Counted from the stretch's first letter, positions 52,630 to 62,240 are shown. The stretch: 64,000 nt of DNA from Anabaena cylindrica PCC 7122 (GCF_000317695.1 NC_019771.1:5012001-5076000), one strand, 5' to 3'. Translations and numbers: made by a program. The notes: generated by a model not told the origin, from the sequence alone.

Positions 52630-53421
52630 TTGAAAATTGTGCTGACAAGTTTACAAAATTCCTTAGTTAAACAAATCCGTAAGTTGCACTCTACCAAAGA
52701 GAGGCACAAGCAAGAGTTATTTTTACTGGAAGGGACGCACCTGTTAGAAGAAGCTTGGGCAGTGAATTACCCGTTAGAGGTGGTGTGTTGTACTCCCCAA
52801 TGGCAAATGGTACATCCTCAATTATGGGATGATGTCTGTAGTCGGTGCCATCGCTATGAAATTGTCAGTGAAGAAGTTTTATCGGCAATAGCAACAACAG
52901 TACAGCCAGATGGTGTAGTGGCAATAGCAAAACGCGCCCAGCAGCAAACCCAAGTTCCCTTTAGTGGTGTAGTTCTAGCTGTAGAAACGCTGCAAGATCC
53001 TGGCAATTTGGGGACTATGATTCGCACTGCGGCTGCTGCTGGGGCATCGGGTTTATGGTTAAGTGATGATAGTGTTGATTTGGATAACCCCAAGGTTTTA
53101 CGTGCATCTGCGGGGCAGTGGTTTCGCTTAAATATGGCGGTAAGTGAAGATCTAAGAACAACAGTCAAACAAGTCAAGCAAGCAGGAATGCAGGTAGTAG
53201 CCACCTTGCCAGATGCAAATTTAACCTATTGGGAAGTAGATTGGCGGAAACCGAGTTTGATTTTATTGGGAAATGAAGGTGCTGGGTTGTCAGCAAATTT
53301 AGCTGCAATGGCAGACCAGCAAGTTAAAATTCCCCTGAGTCCTGGAGTAGAATCTTTAAATGTTGCGATCGCAGCGGCTTTAATGTTGTACGAAGTCCAG
53401 CGACAAAAGATTTATGGGTGA
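52630..53421 (+). CDS. TrmH/SpoU-family RNA 2'-O-methyltransferase
   Basis: 263 residues from TTG at 52630, or 260 from the GTG at 52639; the family start is usually MLTSLQN, which favours GTG. It has the substrate-binding N-terminus (QIRKLHSTKERHKQELFLLEGTHLLEEA), then the SPOUT knot motifs LQDPGNLGTMIRTAAAAG (about 120-137), LLGNEGAGLS (about 217) and IPLSPGVESLNVAIAAALMLYE-like sequence at the end. It methylates the ribose of a ribosomal or transfer RNA; the target is not evident. It lies 154 bases after tRNA-Leu. Confidence 0.9.
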   Translation: MKIVLTSLQNSLVKQIRKLHSTKERHKQELFLLEGTHLLEEAWAVNYPLEVVCCTPQWQMVHPQLWDDVCSRCHRYEIVSEEVLSAIATTVQPDGVVAIAKRAQQQTQVPFSGVVLAVETLQDPGNLGTMIRTAAAAGASGLWLSDDSVDLDNPKVLRASAGQWFRLNMAVSEDLRTTVKQVKQAGMQVVATLPDANLTYWEVDWRKPSLILLGNEGAGLSANLAAMADQQVKIPLSPGVESLNVAIAAALMLYEVQRQKIYG

Positions 53422-53437
53422 TTTATTGATTTAGGAA

Positions 53438-53680
53438 TTACTTCCTTTTGTTTTTCTGGTCTAAATATTGTTCAATGTCAGCAACTGCATCCTCTAAAGC
53501 ATCTAAAGAAATTTCCTCAGAATTTTCACTGAATTGATCGTTAATAGAGCTACTAGCATCCGGTTTTATAACCACTTGATGATGAGTAGAATTGACTTCT
53601 AAAATGTCTTCTAACTGAGTGAGGGATTTTTGAAATTCTTGAGCAGAGGCGCACCGTTGATATTGCTGAATAGGTTTCAT
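53438..53680 (-). CDS. small acidic protein, unknown function
   Basis: 80 residues with no cysteine cluster or membrane segment. It begins MKPIQQYQRCASAQEFQKSL and ends in a helical acidic part (LDALEDAVADIEQYL). Convergent with the methyltransferase gene with 16 bases between stops. It appears to be a short lineage-specific protein; I cannot assign a function. The ATG at 53680 follows AACCTATT, a weak ribosome site. Confidence 0.55.
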   Translation of the reverse strand: MKPIQQYQRCASAQEFQKSLTQLEDILEVNSTHHQVVIKPDASSSINDQFSENSEEISLDALEDAVADIEQYLDQKNKRK

Positions 53681-53975
53681 GGTATTAATGTGAGAATGAT
53701 TATTTTAGTAACTTAATCGTCGATTGTCTATGCACATCCATTCAATGTGAGCAATCTAAAATTATTTTGATGGCTATGGGAATGACTACTATTTAACTTG
53801 GTATATATTTTACACATTAACAGGCTTGATTGCCAAATCCGTGGTATTACCGAGAAGTCGTAAGTGCTATGACAATGGAATAACTAACCACAGCGGCAAC
53901 GGAGGAGTAGGAATTTGGGAGAGTTTTTGCATAAGTCCTAATTCAACGGATCATATAATAATCTGGTGGGTGGAA

Positions 53976-54539
53976 ATGAATCAATTCATAAAACAAGTTC
54001 TAATTAGCTTAGGTGCAGCTATCATTGTTGTAAGTTTAAGTGGATGCCACCTATTTCCCTCCTCCGGTGATACAGTTGAGCGAGTGAGTGATGGTGATAC
54101 ATTGGTATTGCAAGGTGCTGATGGCAATAAATTTACAGTGCGTTTTGCTTGTGTTGATGCACCAGAAATACCTCATTCTCAAAGAGAAAAGAACAGTAAA
54201 TTTACTAAAGATATTAATCAATTTACTTGGGGTATCAAAGCACAAACACGAGTAGAAGCACTGGTTAAAAAGTCAGATAATCGCGTCAAGTTGAATATTA
54301 CGGATAGCGATCGCTACGGGAGAAAAGTTGCAGAAGTGCGTTTAAAAGATGGTACTTTTGTACAGCAAGTTTTGTTACAAGAAGGATTAGCTAAAGCGTA
54401 TCGCCCTTATTTAAACAAGTGTCCTAGTAAAAGCTTAGTGCAACAAGCCGAAGTACAAGCGCAACAGCAACGGATTGGAGTCTGGAATGATGCTAAATTT
54501 GTTGATCCTTGGGAGTATCGACGCAAGGCGAATAAATAA
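53976..54539 (+). CDS. secreted thermonuclease-family (SNc) lipoprotein
   Basis: About 187 residues from the ATG at 53976. Signal with lipobox (SLSGC) at about 12-25. The staphylococcal nuclease-like core follows: VERVSDGDTLVL near 35, VRFACVDAPEIPHSQ near 57 (Asp and first Arg positions), a middle SDRYGRKVAEV near 110 with the second key Arg, and LVQQGLAK-like end. This family hydrolyses DNA and RNA with Ca2+ at the cell exterior. An upstream in-frame ATG at 53826 would give an unlikely 50-residue pre-sequence. Confidence 0.87.
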   Translation: MNQFIKQVLISLGAAIIVVSLSGCHLFPSSGDTVERVSDGDTLVLQGADGNKFTVRFACVDAPEIPHSQREKNSKFTKDINQFTWGIKAQTRVEALVKKSDNRVKLNITDSDRYGRKVAEVRLKDGTFVQQVLLQEGLAKAYRPYLNKCPSKSLVQQAEVQAQQQRIGVWNDAKFVDPWEYRRKANK

Positions 54540-54590
54540 CCGCAATTGGCTACTATCTTAATTAGGTATAGCAACAGATAAAACCTGTAA

Positions 54591-54715
54591 GAGACTTCCA
54601 AATAAAAAAATATCCCAAAATTTCTTGTGGTGCAGGCCGAAAAGCCTGCTAATAATACAAGGACGGGCAGGATGCCCATCCCACAAGATTGGATCATCTT
54701 TTTTGTGGAGTTCTC
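54591..54715. mobile_element. 125-bp miniature element, copy C
   Basis: The same length and order as copies A and B, flanked by TAA on both sides (54588-54590 and 54716-54718). Hairpin 1 at 54632-54649 reads GCAGGC...GCCTGC: both sides of one pair changed relative to copy B. It lies after the nuclease gene. Confidence 0.87.
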
Positions 54716-54941
54716 TAAGTGAAACTATAAAATTTTAACGAATATTTTCTAGGGGATGGAGTCGCAACAAGTTTTGAATAATACGAGTATCAGTCATTTA
54801 CCCATTCGGAACTTTAGTTAATCACACTCGTTGCAAATCTCCATATAAGACTAACTCCAAGTCAATGACGAAATATCTGTTTTCTGCATAATTTAGAATA
54901 CTAGGAGACCAAGAGAAAATAAATTGACTCTTAGCACTACA

Positions 54942-55214
54942 TTAATCAAAGCAATAATGTTTTTTTACATCGCTGATAATCTCCCATGTACAAGACATAC
55001 CAGCAGGGAACGTCACTAAATCTCCTTCACCCATTTGTACTGGTTGTCCTCCATCAGGAGTCACTATTACATTACCTAATAAAAAGTAGCAAGTTTCTTG
55101 AGAATCATAAGTCCAGGGGAATTTGGAAGCTTCTTTTTGCCAAATAGCCCATTTAAAAACATCTAGTTTTTTGAGATCATCTTGCGTCGGTTGATGCTGG
55201 ATTTTAATTTTCAT
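54942..55214 (-). CDS. small cupin-domain protein (DUF861-like)
   Basis: 90 residues, a single compact cupin barrel. The core runs from the DVFKWAIWQKEASKF region through TCYFLLGNVIVTPDGG and GEGDLVTFPAGMSCTW to IISDVKKHYCF. The GDLVTFPAG strand is the cupin_3 signature; the usual metal histidines are mostly absent, as in that subgroup. Function is unknown. It lies 22 bases before the end of the Mo-nitrogenase C-terminal-like gene, on the same strand, so the two may be cotranscribed. Confidence 0.8.
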   Translation of the reverse strand: MKIKIQHQPTQDDLKKLDVFKWAIWQKEASKFPWTYDSQETCYFLLGNVIVTPDGGQPVQMGEGDLVTFPAGMSCTWEIISDVKKHYCFD

Positions 55215-55236
55215 GCGGTGTTTGATCTAGTTGTAT

Positions 55237-55575
55237 TCAGCAGTATGATTGGATATCTTCTCCACACTTGTCTACTAAATAACATAATGCACGAAAACGC
55301 AAGCCAACTAATTGATCATACAGTGGATTTAGCTTACACATAGGGGGAATATGGGCAATTTTCCGACCAAACAAAACGATGTCACGCTCAAAGGGACACT
55401 GAGCAGGAATCAATTTAGCAATAAATCTAGCTAATTTACGATTCTGAATCTCGATTTCATCCAACCATTGGCGTATTGGTTGCAATAAATCAGATTTATG
55501 ATCTGCTTGATGCTCCTCTCCCATAGGGCTAATTAAAGTATGGAGAATGATAGGTTGAGTATTTGTTGTGATCAT
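55237..55575 (-). CDS. Mo-dependent nitrogenase C-terminus-like protein
   Basis: About 112 residues from the ATG at 55575. The sequence IRQWLDEIEIQNRKLARFIAKLIPAQCPFERDI, then FGRKIAHIPPMCKLNPLYDQLVGLRFRALCYL and a CGEDIQSYC tail, is the pattern of the family named after the C-terminus of a Mo-dependent nitrogenase (Mo-nitro_C). Members occur mainly in cyanobacteria, often stand-alone and without nif genes nearby; the name should not be taken as proof of nitrogenase function. Four cysteines are conserved-looking. A cupin gene follows. Confidence 0.8.
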   Translation of the reverse strand: MITTNTQPIILHTLISPMGEEHQADHKSDLLQPIRQWLDEIEIQNRKLARFIAKLIPAQCPFERDIVLFGRKIAHIPPMCKLNPLYDQLVGLRFRALCYLVDKCGEDIQSYC

Positions 55576-55638
55576 AGTTCTAAATCCTGCTGTCTTGAGA
55601 TTGATGATAATCAGCCAATTTGGCTTATAATCATGCAA

Positions 55639-56202
55639 ATTATTGTAGAGGAATATACCAATTTGGTAATCTTAGGTAAGATAATAGTGACTTATATATC
55701 TTACATAAAAAAACAGATAAGTTCTTCAACTAATTGCTATTTAAGCTCAGGGTATGTTGGAGAACTGTCCCGTTAAATACAAAATAACAAAGAAATTATA
55801 AAAATGGTATTGCGTTAACTTATTGATTGCTGATGTCAAATATTGTATTCCCATATATAAATTCCAAATGCCTGGTTAGAAAAGCGTACAGTAGTACAAA
55901 TTCTAACTGTACAGATAAAAATATAGTTTAAATAGAGCTATATAAGGGTTAGGGGAATGTTAGCAATGATGATGTTCTATATGAGATTAGATTATACACA
56001 AAAACGATGCCATATAAATTACATAAGTCAACCTCAAAATTATTTAACTAGTAGCAACAAATCATTTAATAAGTACAAACTAATCTATCTATCTAAATAG
56101 GGTATAAAAATATAAAATATACTATAATATATTTCATAATTAGGTGAGTAAATATTTAAAATAAGAGTTTACTTTGCTGCTATTAAAGAAGTATTAACTT
56201 CT
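55639..56202. other. AT-rich spacer, no gene seen
   Basis: About 560 bases. An inverted repeat GTACAGT-N13-ACTGTAC lies near 55888-55914. No coding frame with recognisable product. Confidence 0.4.
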
Positions 56203-56988
56203 TTAATCCTGGCCTCTGGAGTCGGCTTTTTTTTGCAAAATCCAATTAGATAATTCACAAAATCCTTCCCCTTCAGCCGCAGTGGTTACATAAACTGGCT
56301 GATACTGCAACTGATGTGCATATTTAATTACATTTGCTACACCGACAGAAAGGGGAAAAGAATTTTGGTTAAATAAGCTTTCATCATTTGGACTATCGCC
56401 AACAGTAACAACTTGAGACGGTGAATATCCTGGAAAGTATTGGCGTAGCACTTGTAACAAACCTACAGCCTTATCTTGTTGTTGAGGTTTAATGTGACAT
56501 TGGACATTACTATAAGTAAATCCCCAACCCATTTGTTGACAAATATTATTAAGAGATTGCAATTCGTTTTCTGTTAAAGCAGCTACATCAAATGTCCAAT
56601 CGGTGAGACGAAACTGATTGTCACTAGATTCCCTAAGTTGGGGAAATTGACTTTGTAATTTTTCAAAAGTCCTGGCTAAATTTTGGCGATGTTTAGCTAT
56701 GTCGGGTATGGGTGTTAATGATATTGGCGCAAGGTTATTTGATGGGTAGAAAATACCCCCATTTTCTGCTAAAGCACCTACCACAGGCATTAAACTACTG
56801 ATTCCACTTACCCAACCTGCTGAACGACCAGTTACAATCAGTACCTGAATTCCGTTGGTGGCCAAATTCTCTAAAGCTTGCAACAATAGGGAGGTAAATT
56901 TTCCCTCCTTTGTCAGAGTGCCATCCATATCCGTAGCTACAAGGCGAACATCCCTAAATTCCGTAGATTCGCTAATGGGTCTGTACAT
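56203..56988 (-). CDS. HAD-superfamily IIB (Cof-like) phosphatase
   Basis: 261 residues. Motif I VATDMDGTLT near residue 18 (nucleophile Asp), motif II LIVTGRSAG near 55, a cap domain in the middle, motif III Lys in the KPQQQDKAVGLL segment near 165, and motif IV VGDSPNDESLF near 196. Length and order match Cof-type hydrolases and the sucrose/mannosylglycerate phosphatase branch; the substrate is uncertain. Divergent from the following + strand gene. Confidence 0.83.
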   Translation of the reverse strand: MYRPISESTEFRDVRLVATDMDGTLTKEGKFTSLLLQALENLATNGIQVLIVTGRSAGWVSGISSLMPVVGALAENGGIFYPSNNLAPISLTPIPDIAKHRQNLARTFEKLQSQFPQLRESSDNQFRLTDWTFDVAALTENELQSLNNICQQMGWGFTYSNVQCHIKPQQQDKAVGLLQVLRQYFPGYSPSQVVTVGDSPNDESLFNQNSFPLSVGVANVIKYAHQLQYQPVYVTTAAEGEGFCELSNWILQKKADSRGQD

Positions 56989-57048
56989 AATAAAATCACA
57001 ATATGATGTAAAAAAATATTAATAATACAGTAATGTGATATTAAAGAT

Positions 57049-57915
57049 TTGGGCATCCTAACCATTAGGAGTCAAATCTTTAGTTTGCTAACCATGCTTA
57101 GTACAATGTTTCTAGCCCAGTCTTCAAGTTCCAAGACTAAACCGGCAATCAAGGAAGTCGCAGCCAGTAATTTTCAGATGCCATCATCTTTATTACTGTT
57201 TGCTAGTGGAGGACTGATAATAGCACTAATTGCTGTGATTGTGTACAGCAAAATATTAGCGGGTAAATATGAAAAAAAAGTTAAGTTTGAAAAGTTTCGC
57301 ACGCGAGAACTAGAAAAAAAGTTGAAGTTGGCGCTGGAAACTATTCGGAAAATGGAAACAAACCCCGATTTGGTTCACTCACGGGATTTTAACCTCGATT
57401 ATCTGCGAATGCGGATGACAGAGGAGGTATTTCATTTTGGGGTTGTTAATCAAGTGAAACTCAAGGTGAAAGAGAAAATTTCTCAGGCACTGCGACCCAA
57501 TCAATCTCAACAAGGTCAAGTGGGAATTGCCAGTAACGCTGGTAAGCAGGTAGATGAGATTTTTGATGTCGAATATGAAACTGGTATTGCGCCCAATATT
57601 GTCAACCGAGTACTATTTCGGATTCAAATTCGTTTAATGAAGTTACCCACACAAGCGACTTCTGCTACTATTAGCCAAATTATGGACTGTATAGAAACTT
57701 ACCTTAGTCCTAGAGAAGAAGATGATACATGGCAACCGACAATTCAAGGTCGGATTGTTTATATGCATTGGGACCAAAAGGCTAAACCTACTCCTCTACT
57801 GGTGTTAGAACAATCAAATGAAGGGGTAAATGTTACTTTCCGGACTACGCGCCAACAAAATCTGCCTGCACCGCCGCCGCCGCCACAGATGCCACATTCA
57901 AAAAAGCAGGTTTGA
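57049..57915 (+). CDS. membrane-anchored cyanobacterial protein of unknown function
   Basis: 288 residues from a TTG, or 273 from the ATG at 57094, where a signal-like start (MLSTMFLAQS) begins. A membrane helix at about 45-68 precedes a basic coiled-coil (YEKKVKFEKFRTRELEKKLKLALETIRKME), then a globular domain (NLDYLRMRMTEEVFHFGVVNQVKLKVKEKI through FRIQIRLMKLPTQ) and a polyproline tail. I do not recognise a domain name. Its neighbours on the minus strand are devBCA and a HAD phosphatase, with no evident link. Confidence 0.65.
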   Translation: MGILTIRSQIFSLLTMLSTMFLAQSSSSKTKPAIKEVAASNFQMPSSLLLFASGGLIIALIAVIVYSKILAGKYEKKVKFEKFRTRELEKKLKLALETIRKMETNPDLVHSRDFNLDYLRMRMTEEVFHFGVVNQVKLKVKEKISQALRPNQSQQGQVGIASNAGKQVDEIFDVEYETGIAPNIVNRVLFRIQIRLMKLPTQATSATISQIMDCIETYLSPREEDDTWQPTIQGRIVYMHWDQKAKPTPLLVLEQSNEGVNVTFRTTRQQNLPAPPPPPQMPHSKKQV

Positions 57916-57926
57916 GAATGTGAAGA

Positions 57927-58670
57927 CTAGTTATGAGGCTCGGAAACTTCTCGCCCTAACTTGTTGCTAATAGGGACATTTTGGGCATCACGAGTTAATA
58001 GACCATCTTCCATTTCGACGATGCGATCAGCTATGTCTAAGATGCGGTTATCATGGGTGACTAACAAAATAGCTGTTCCTTGATCTTTAGCAAGACGTTG
58101 CATAATTTCTACTACATCCCGTCCTGATTGTTTATCTAAGGCGGCTGTGGGTTCATCTGCTAGAACTAATGGAGGGTGATTGACTAAGGCGCGTGCGATC
58201 GCAATTCTTTGTTTTTGCCCACCAGATAGATTGTCTGGATAGTAGTTCATCCGTTCGGACAACCCAACCGAACCTAGCATTATTTCTGACTTCTTAATGG
58301 CTGCTGATTGAGAAATACCTTGATTTAATTCCACTGCCATTTGCACATTTTGTCTAGCAGTTAAAAACCCCAGCAAATTATGAGCCTGAAAAATATAACC
58401 AATGTTACGCCGCATATGTACAAGTTTACTTTGACTAGCGCCAAGTAATTCTTGACCTAATAATCTCATACTTCCTTCTTGTACAGACCGTAATCCACCA
58501 ATCAGGCTCAGTAATGTAGTTTTTCCTGAACCTGAAGGCCCTGTCATAATCACAATTTCTCCAGCATATATTTCTAGATTGATATCAAATAAAATTTGTT
58601 TTCTGAGAACACCTCTACCATAGTAATGGTTAATATTTTTAATAGCGATTACAGGTTCTGTGCTGTTCAT
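57927..58670 (-). CDS. devA: DevA-type ABC exporter ATPase
   Basis: 247 residues. Walker A TGPSGSGKTTLL near 42, Q-loop IFQAHNLLGFLT near 92, signature LSGGQKQRIAIARAL near 146, Walker B LVLADEPTAALD near 168 and VTHD near 200. The MacB/LolD-like ATPase of the DevBCA exporter, which in heterocystous cyanobacteria transports envelope glycolipids through the TolC partner HgdD. Third gene of the operon. Confidence 0.88.
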   Translation of the reverse strand: MNSTEPVIAIKNINHYYGRGVLRKQILFDINLEIYAGEIVIMTGPSGSGKTTLLSLIGGLRSVQEGSMRLLGQELLGASQSKLVHMRRNIGYIFQAHNLLGFLTARQNVQMAVELNQGISQSAAIKKSEIMLGSVGLSERMNYYPDNLSGGQKQRIAIARALVNHPPLVLADEPTAALDKQSGRDVVEIMQRLAKDQGTAILLVTHDNRILDIADRIVEMEDGLLTRDAQNVPISNKLGREVSEPHN

Positions 58671-58715
58671 ATGTTTCTGTTTACTAATTTTTGGATATGA
58701 TGTAATAATCTTAGG

Positions 58716-59870
58716 TTAAAAAATATCTGCGGGGTCGGCTGAACGTAATTTTCTCATGGCAATAGCGCCAGATATAAAACACATAAAAATGGTTAATATT
58801 AGCACCATGATAGCACGATTATAACTCATGAAAACTGGTAAAAGAGTAGCATCTCTAGCGACTTGATACATCAACAGAGCGCAAGCAAATCCAGGCATAT
58901 ATCCTAAAACTGCTAACATAAAAGCTTCTTGAAGAATAACAGTTAATAAATAATTTTGTGTATAGCCTATTGCTTTCAGCGTAGCATATTCAGACAAGTG
59001 ATCTGTTACTTCTGTATACAAAATTTGGTAAACAATTACGGTGCCGACAATAAAACCCATAATTGTTCCTAAAGTAAAAATAAACCCAATAGCTGTACTA
59101 CTTGCCCAATAGTTTCTTTCAAATGCAATAAACTCATCTTTTGTTAAAACATTGACATCTGTAGGTAAATAAGTCCGTAAATATTGAGCAACTTGGGTTG
59201 TATCAGCGCCTGGTTTTAGCCTAATTAAGCCAATATCAATTAATCCGCGTTGTCGGGTACTAAATAACCGCATAAAGTTGACATCGCTTGTAATTAAATT
59301 GCCATCTGCGCCAAAGGATGCACCTAAAGTAAATAATCCTGCTACTTTAATTCGTCTTCTTCTCACTTCTGCTGTGACAACTTTTCCCTGATCAATATCA
59401 GCAGCAATAGGCCCATATTCTAGTCTAGAAGAACGGTCAAATATAACTACATCAGGCAGTTTCAAGGCATTTAAATTTTCCTCAACACCTGGTAAATCAA
59501 AAACATTAGATTCTGGATTAATGCCAAAAACTAAAATACTCCGAGGGCGGCCTGTAACGGGATTCTTCCAGCTGGTATAATCTAAATATATAGGATGTAC
59601 TGACTGTACTGCTGGTAAATCTAAAGCTTTATATAATCGCCGTTGAGAAAAAGGTTTCATTGCTAGTACAGCGTTGGATTGATTGTTAATTAAAACAATG
59701 TCACCTTTTAAACTGCCATGCATTCTGACGTTACTGTAATATAGTGCATCTCGGAAACCAAGTTGCATAAACATCAAAATATCAGCAAAGGCAATACCTG
59801 ATAGTGCCACAGCGAGGCGAGTTTTTTCTCTGGTCAGTTGTAGCCAAGATAGAGGTATTTTCTGAGTCAT
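58716..59870 (-). CDS. devC: DevC-type ABC exporter permease (FtsX-like)
   Basis: 384 residues. One N-terminal membrane helix (about 20-40), a large periplasmic domain (about 45-255, with PVQSVHPIYLDYTSW and GADGNLITSDVNF), then three C-terminal helices of the FtsX/MacB type (about 265-370). The DevC family is specific to this exporter. Genes are in the order devB-devC-devA in the transcription direction, 45 bases before devA and 170 bases after devB. Confidence 0.87.
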   Translation of the reverse strand: MTQKIPLSWLQLTREKTRLAVALSGIAFADILMFMQLGFRDALYYSNVRMHGSLKGDIVLINNQSNAVLAMKPFSQRRLYKALDLPAVQSVHPIYLDYTSWKNPVTGRPRSILVFGINPESNVFDLPGVEENLNALKLPDVVIFDRSSRLEYGPIAADIDQGKVVTAEVRRRRIKVAGLFTLGASFGADGNLITSDVNFMRLFSTRQRGLIDIGLIRLKPGADTTQVAQYLRTYLPTDVNVLTKDEFIAFERNYWASSTAIGFIFTLGTIMGFIVGTVIVYQILYTEVTDHLSEYATLKAIGYTQNYLLTVILQEAFMLAVLGYMPGFACALLMYQVARDATLLPVFMSYNRAIMVLILTIFMCFISGAIAMRKLRSADPADIF

Positions 59871-60040
59871 TTTCTATGTTTATTTACAGTTACGCCAATT
59901 TTTTATTTGTGAGTTTATATTTTTGATGGAGAATAATCATGATTTTTCCAAAATTTTTCTATGCCTTGCATAATTACGTGTTGCTAGAGATTAAAGATGG
60001 TAAGCCGAACCTCATAATTTCGGCTGATAGATAAATGTAA

Positions 60041-61474
60041 TTACTGCCCATCTGTAACTCCATTAGTATTAATCTCAACAATGACTTTAGCGTTAGTTAA
60101 ACCAGAAACTCGCTGACTGTCTGCTGGAGAGAGGGCAATTTTCACTTCTACTACTCTGGCATCAATATCTGCTGCTGGATCTGTATTCAGGACATCTTTT
60201 TTGCCGATTTTTCTGCCAATTTGAGTGATGGTTCCCTTTAATTCTTTTTCAAATGCGCCGTTATCACTAGTAATCGTCGCTATTTGACCAACACGTATTT
60301 TACCAATACTGTCTTCAGCTATTTCTGCAACCACAAACATTTGATCAGTTTGTCCAATTTCTGCAATGCCATTGGCATTCATGACTTCGCCTGATTTGGT
60401 GTAAACTTTTAAGATCTCACCTTGAGTTGGTGCTTTGACATAGCTTAACTGGAGTTCTGCTTGGGCTTTTTTGACAAAAGCGATCGCATTACTAACTTGG
60501 GCTTGGGCTATTTGGATATCAATAGGACGAACATCTAAGAACCTGCTCAATCTAGCTCGTTCTTCGTCGATTTGCTTTTGTAAAGTGGCTAAAGTTTTGT
60601 TACGGGTAGCCGTGGCTTCAATCAGTTGTTGCTGCAAAGTAGCGATCGTTTGAATTTGGGTAGCTCTAGCTTGAGTTATTTGCTGCTGCAATGTTCCTAG
60701 TGCTTGTCTCAAACTGGCTTGAGTTTCACGCAGTTGCTGATTAGCTGTAGCCGCACGCAAACGCCTTGTATCTCTTTCTTGCTGGGAAATAGCCCCTTCT
60801 TTGTACAAGAACTCATAGCGTCCGGCATCAACTTGAGCGTCACGCTGTTCGGCTTGTATTTTGGCAATGGTTGCTCTTAACCCATCTCGTTGCCCTCTGA
60901 GTTCAGCTTCTAGACGTTTAATGCCAGCTTGTTGAGCATTTTTCTCTCCACTTAACTCGGCGGCAATGCGGGCAATGGTGGCTTGTTGAGCATTACTTTC
61001 ACCAGATAATTGTGCTTGTAAGCGAGCAATAATTGCTGTTTGGGCTTGAATATCTCTTGGTGAAACAGCTTTGATTTGCGCTAAATTAGCACGGGATTCT
61101 TGTAGTTTAGCTTTTGCCTCTTCGACTGCTGCCATGTTGGTATCACGGCTGTCTAGAATTGCGATAACTTGACCTTGTTGTACTCGTTGTCCTTCTCTCA
61201 CCAAAAGTTGCTGTACTCTTGCTGATAGTCCTGAGTTGGGGGCAGCTATTCTAATGACTTCTCCTCGTGGTTCTAATCTTCCTACCGCACTGATACTTTT
61301 GATCGTTGGTGCTACAGATACGGAGGATGTGAGTTTTCTTAGCTGCTCAATTTTGGCTGTAGCTAGAAACCCTGCTGCGATCGCTACTGGCAGGGCTACA
61401 GCAACCTTCAACCAAACTTTAGATTTTTCCAGTCCCTGTTCTTTTAACTCTGGCTTATCAGTCACCCTTGACAT
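60041..61474 (-). CDS. devB: DevB-type membrane-fusion protein
   Basis: 477 residues. A cytoplasmic start, membrane helix at about 25-42, then a lipoyl half (VGRLEPRGEVIRI), a long alpha-hairpin of coiled-coil (about 110-330), including two near-identical tandem turns of IxRIxAELSGEKNAQQ type, and the second lipoyl/beta-barrel half (AQVSNAIAFVKKAQAELQLSYVKAPTQGEILK). This HlyD-type adaptor links DevCA to an outer-membrane TolC. First gene of the operon. Its promoter is far upstream (62199-62240) with an unusually long leader. Confidence 0.87.
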   Translation of the reverse strand: MSRVTDKPELKEQGLEKSKVWLKVAVALPVAIAAGFLATAKIEQLRKLTSSVSVAPTIKSISAVGRLEPRGEVIRIAAPNSGLSARVQQLLVREGQRVQQGQVIAILDSRDTNMAAVEEAKAKLQESRANLAQIKAVSPRDIQAQTAIIARLQAQLSGESNAQQATIARIAAELSGEKNAQQAGIKRLEAELRGQRDGLRATIAKIQAEQRDAQVDAGRYEFLYKEGAISQQERDTRRLRAATANQQLRETQASLRQALGTLQQQITQARATQIQTIATLQQQLIEATATRNKTLATLQKQIDEERARLSRFLDVRPIDIQIAQAQVSNAIAFVKKAQAELQLSYVKAPTQGEILKVYTKSGEVMNANGIAEIGQTDQMFVVAEIAEDSIGKIRVGQIATITSDNGAFEKELKGTITQIGRKIGKKDVLNTDPAADIDARVVEVKIALSPADSQRVSGLTNAKVIVEINTNGVTDGQ

Positions 61475-62198
61475 GGTATATTGCCCGTTTATCTGATTTG
61501 TACTAATGGAAGTAAAAAAGCAAATTAGCCATAGTTGAATTAGTCAAAAAGAGTCATAAGTAAACTGCCAGCTATTGGGAAATAAGGCTGGGTTTAGACT
61601 GGTTATTTACTTAAAATCCATTGCCTGATTAGCACTCAAGGCTAGAATTTTCTGCAATGGCGCTCTTTATTGACTGGCTATTTAATAGTTTCTGAGGATG
61701 AGATGTGATTGCATTAAAGATTAAGGGAATTCAAACTATTGAATTCACCAACTCCAGCACCCAGATTCTATTGATTTGAGCAGGTTATTTTGAAAGGCAA
61801 CCCAGTATAAATTTGGTAGGTATAATCATGCAGACATCTTCTCGGCTTAGGCTATTGCCAAGATTGTCTACAACCATAGATGATCAAACTCAGTTATCTC
61901 GGTTTACTGATAACTGTTTGTTGATTCTATAGTTTAAACTAGAATAATGTGTCAAAAAAATCTAAAATCGGCTTTTTCTCAATCTAAAATTGGCACGATC
62001 AATTACCAATTGAAACATATCTGTCAAACAGAGCATTCCTAACATCACAGTTTCCTTATGTTGATTATTAATCTGTGAGCATGGTTAGTTGCTAACATCG
62101 AATAAGACAACAAATATCTTTGCTTATTTACTGCGAAGATTTGATGTGCTACTTTCCCTGCTGTTGTTTTTTGACTCCATTCAACTCTGGTTAAATGA
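61475..62198 (-). other. long 5' leader of devBCA
   Basis: About 720 bases between the predicted transcript start and devB, without a coding frame. A leader of this length is a known oddity of the Anabaena devBCA operon, as I recall it. The leader is AT-rich with several inverted repeats but no recognised RNA element. Confidence 0.55.
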
Positions 62199-62240
62199 AT
62201 TCTACATTTATCAGTTGGGGGAAAACGTAACAGAGCTTAC
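62199..62240 (-). promoter_or_regulatory. class II NtcA-activated promoter of devBCA
   Basis: On the minus strand the order is GTA-N8-TAC (62240-62227), exactly 22 bases, then TAGAAT (62204-62199), a perfect TAN3T -10 box. That is the canonical NtcA-activated promoter. The start would lie near 62192, about 718 bases before devB. From memory, the Anabaena sp. PCC 7120 devBCA transcript begins about 700 bases upstream of devB at an NtcA promoter. The match in geometry and distance supports orthology. Confidence 0.85.

Noticed and set aside
55237..55575. Nitrogenase structural gene
   Set aside because: Only the small C-terminus-like family domain is present; no nifHDK-type cofactor motifs or nif neighbours are in the window.
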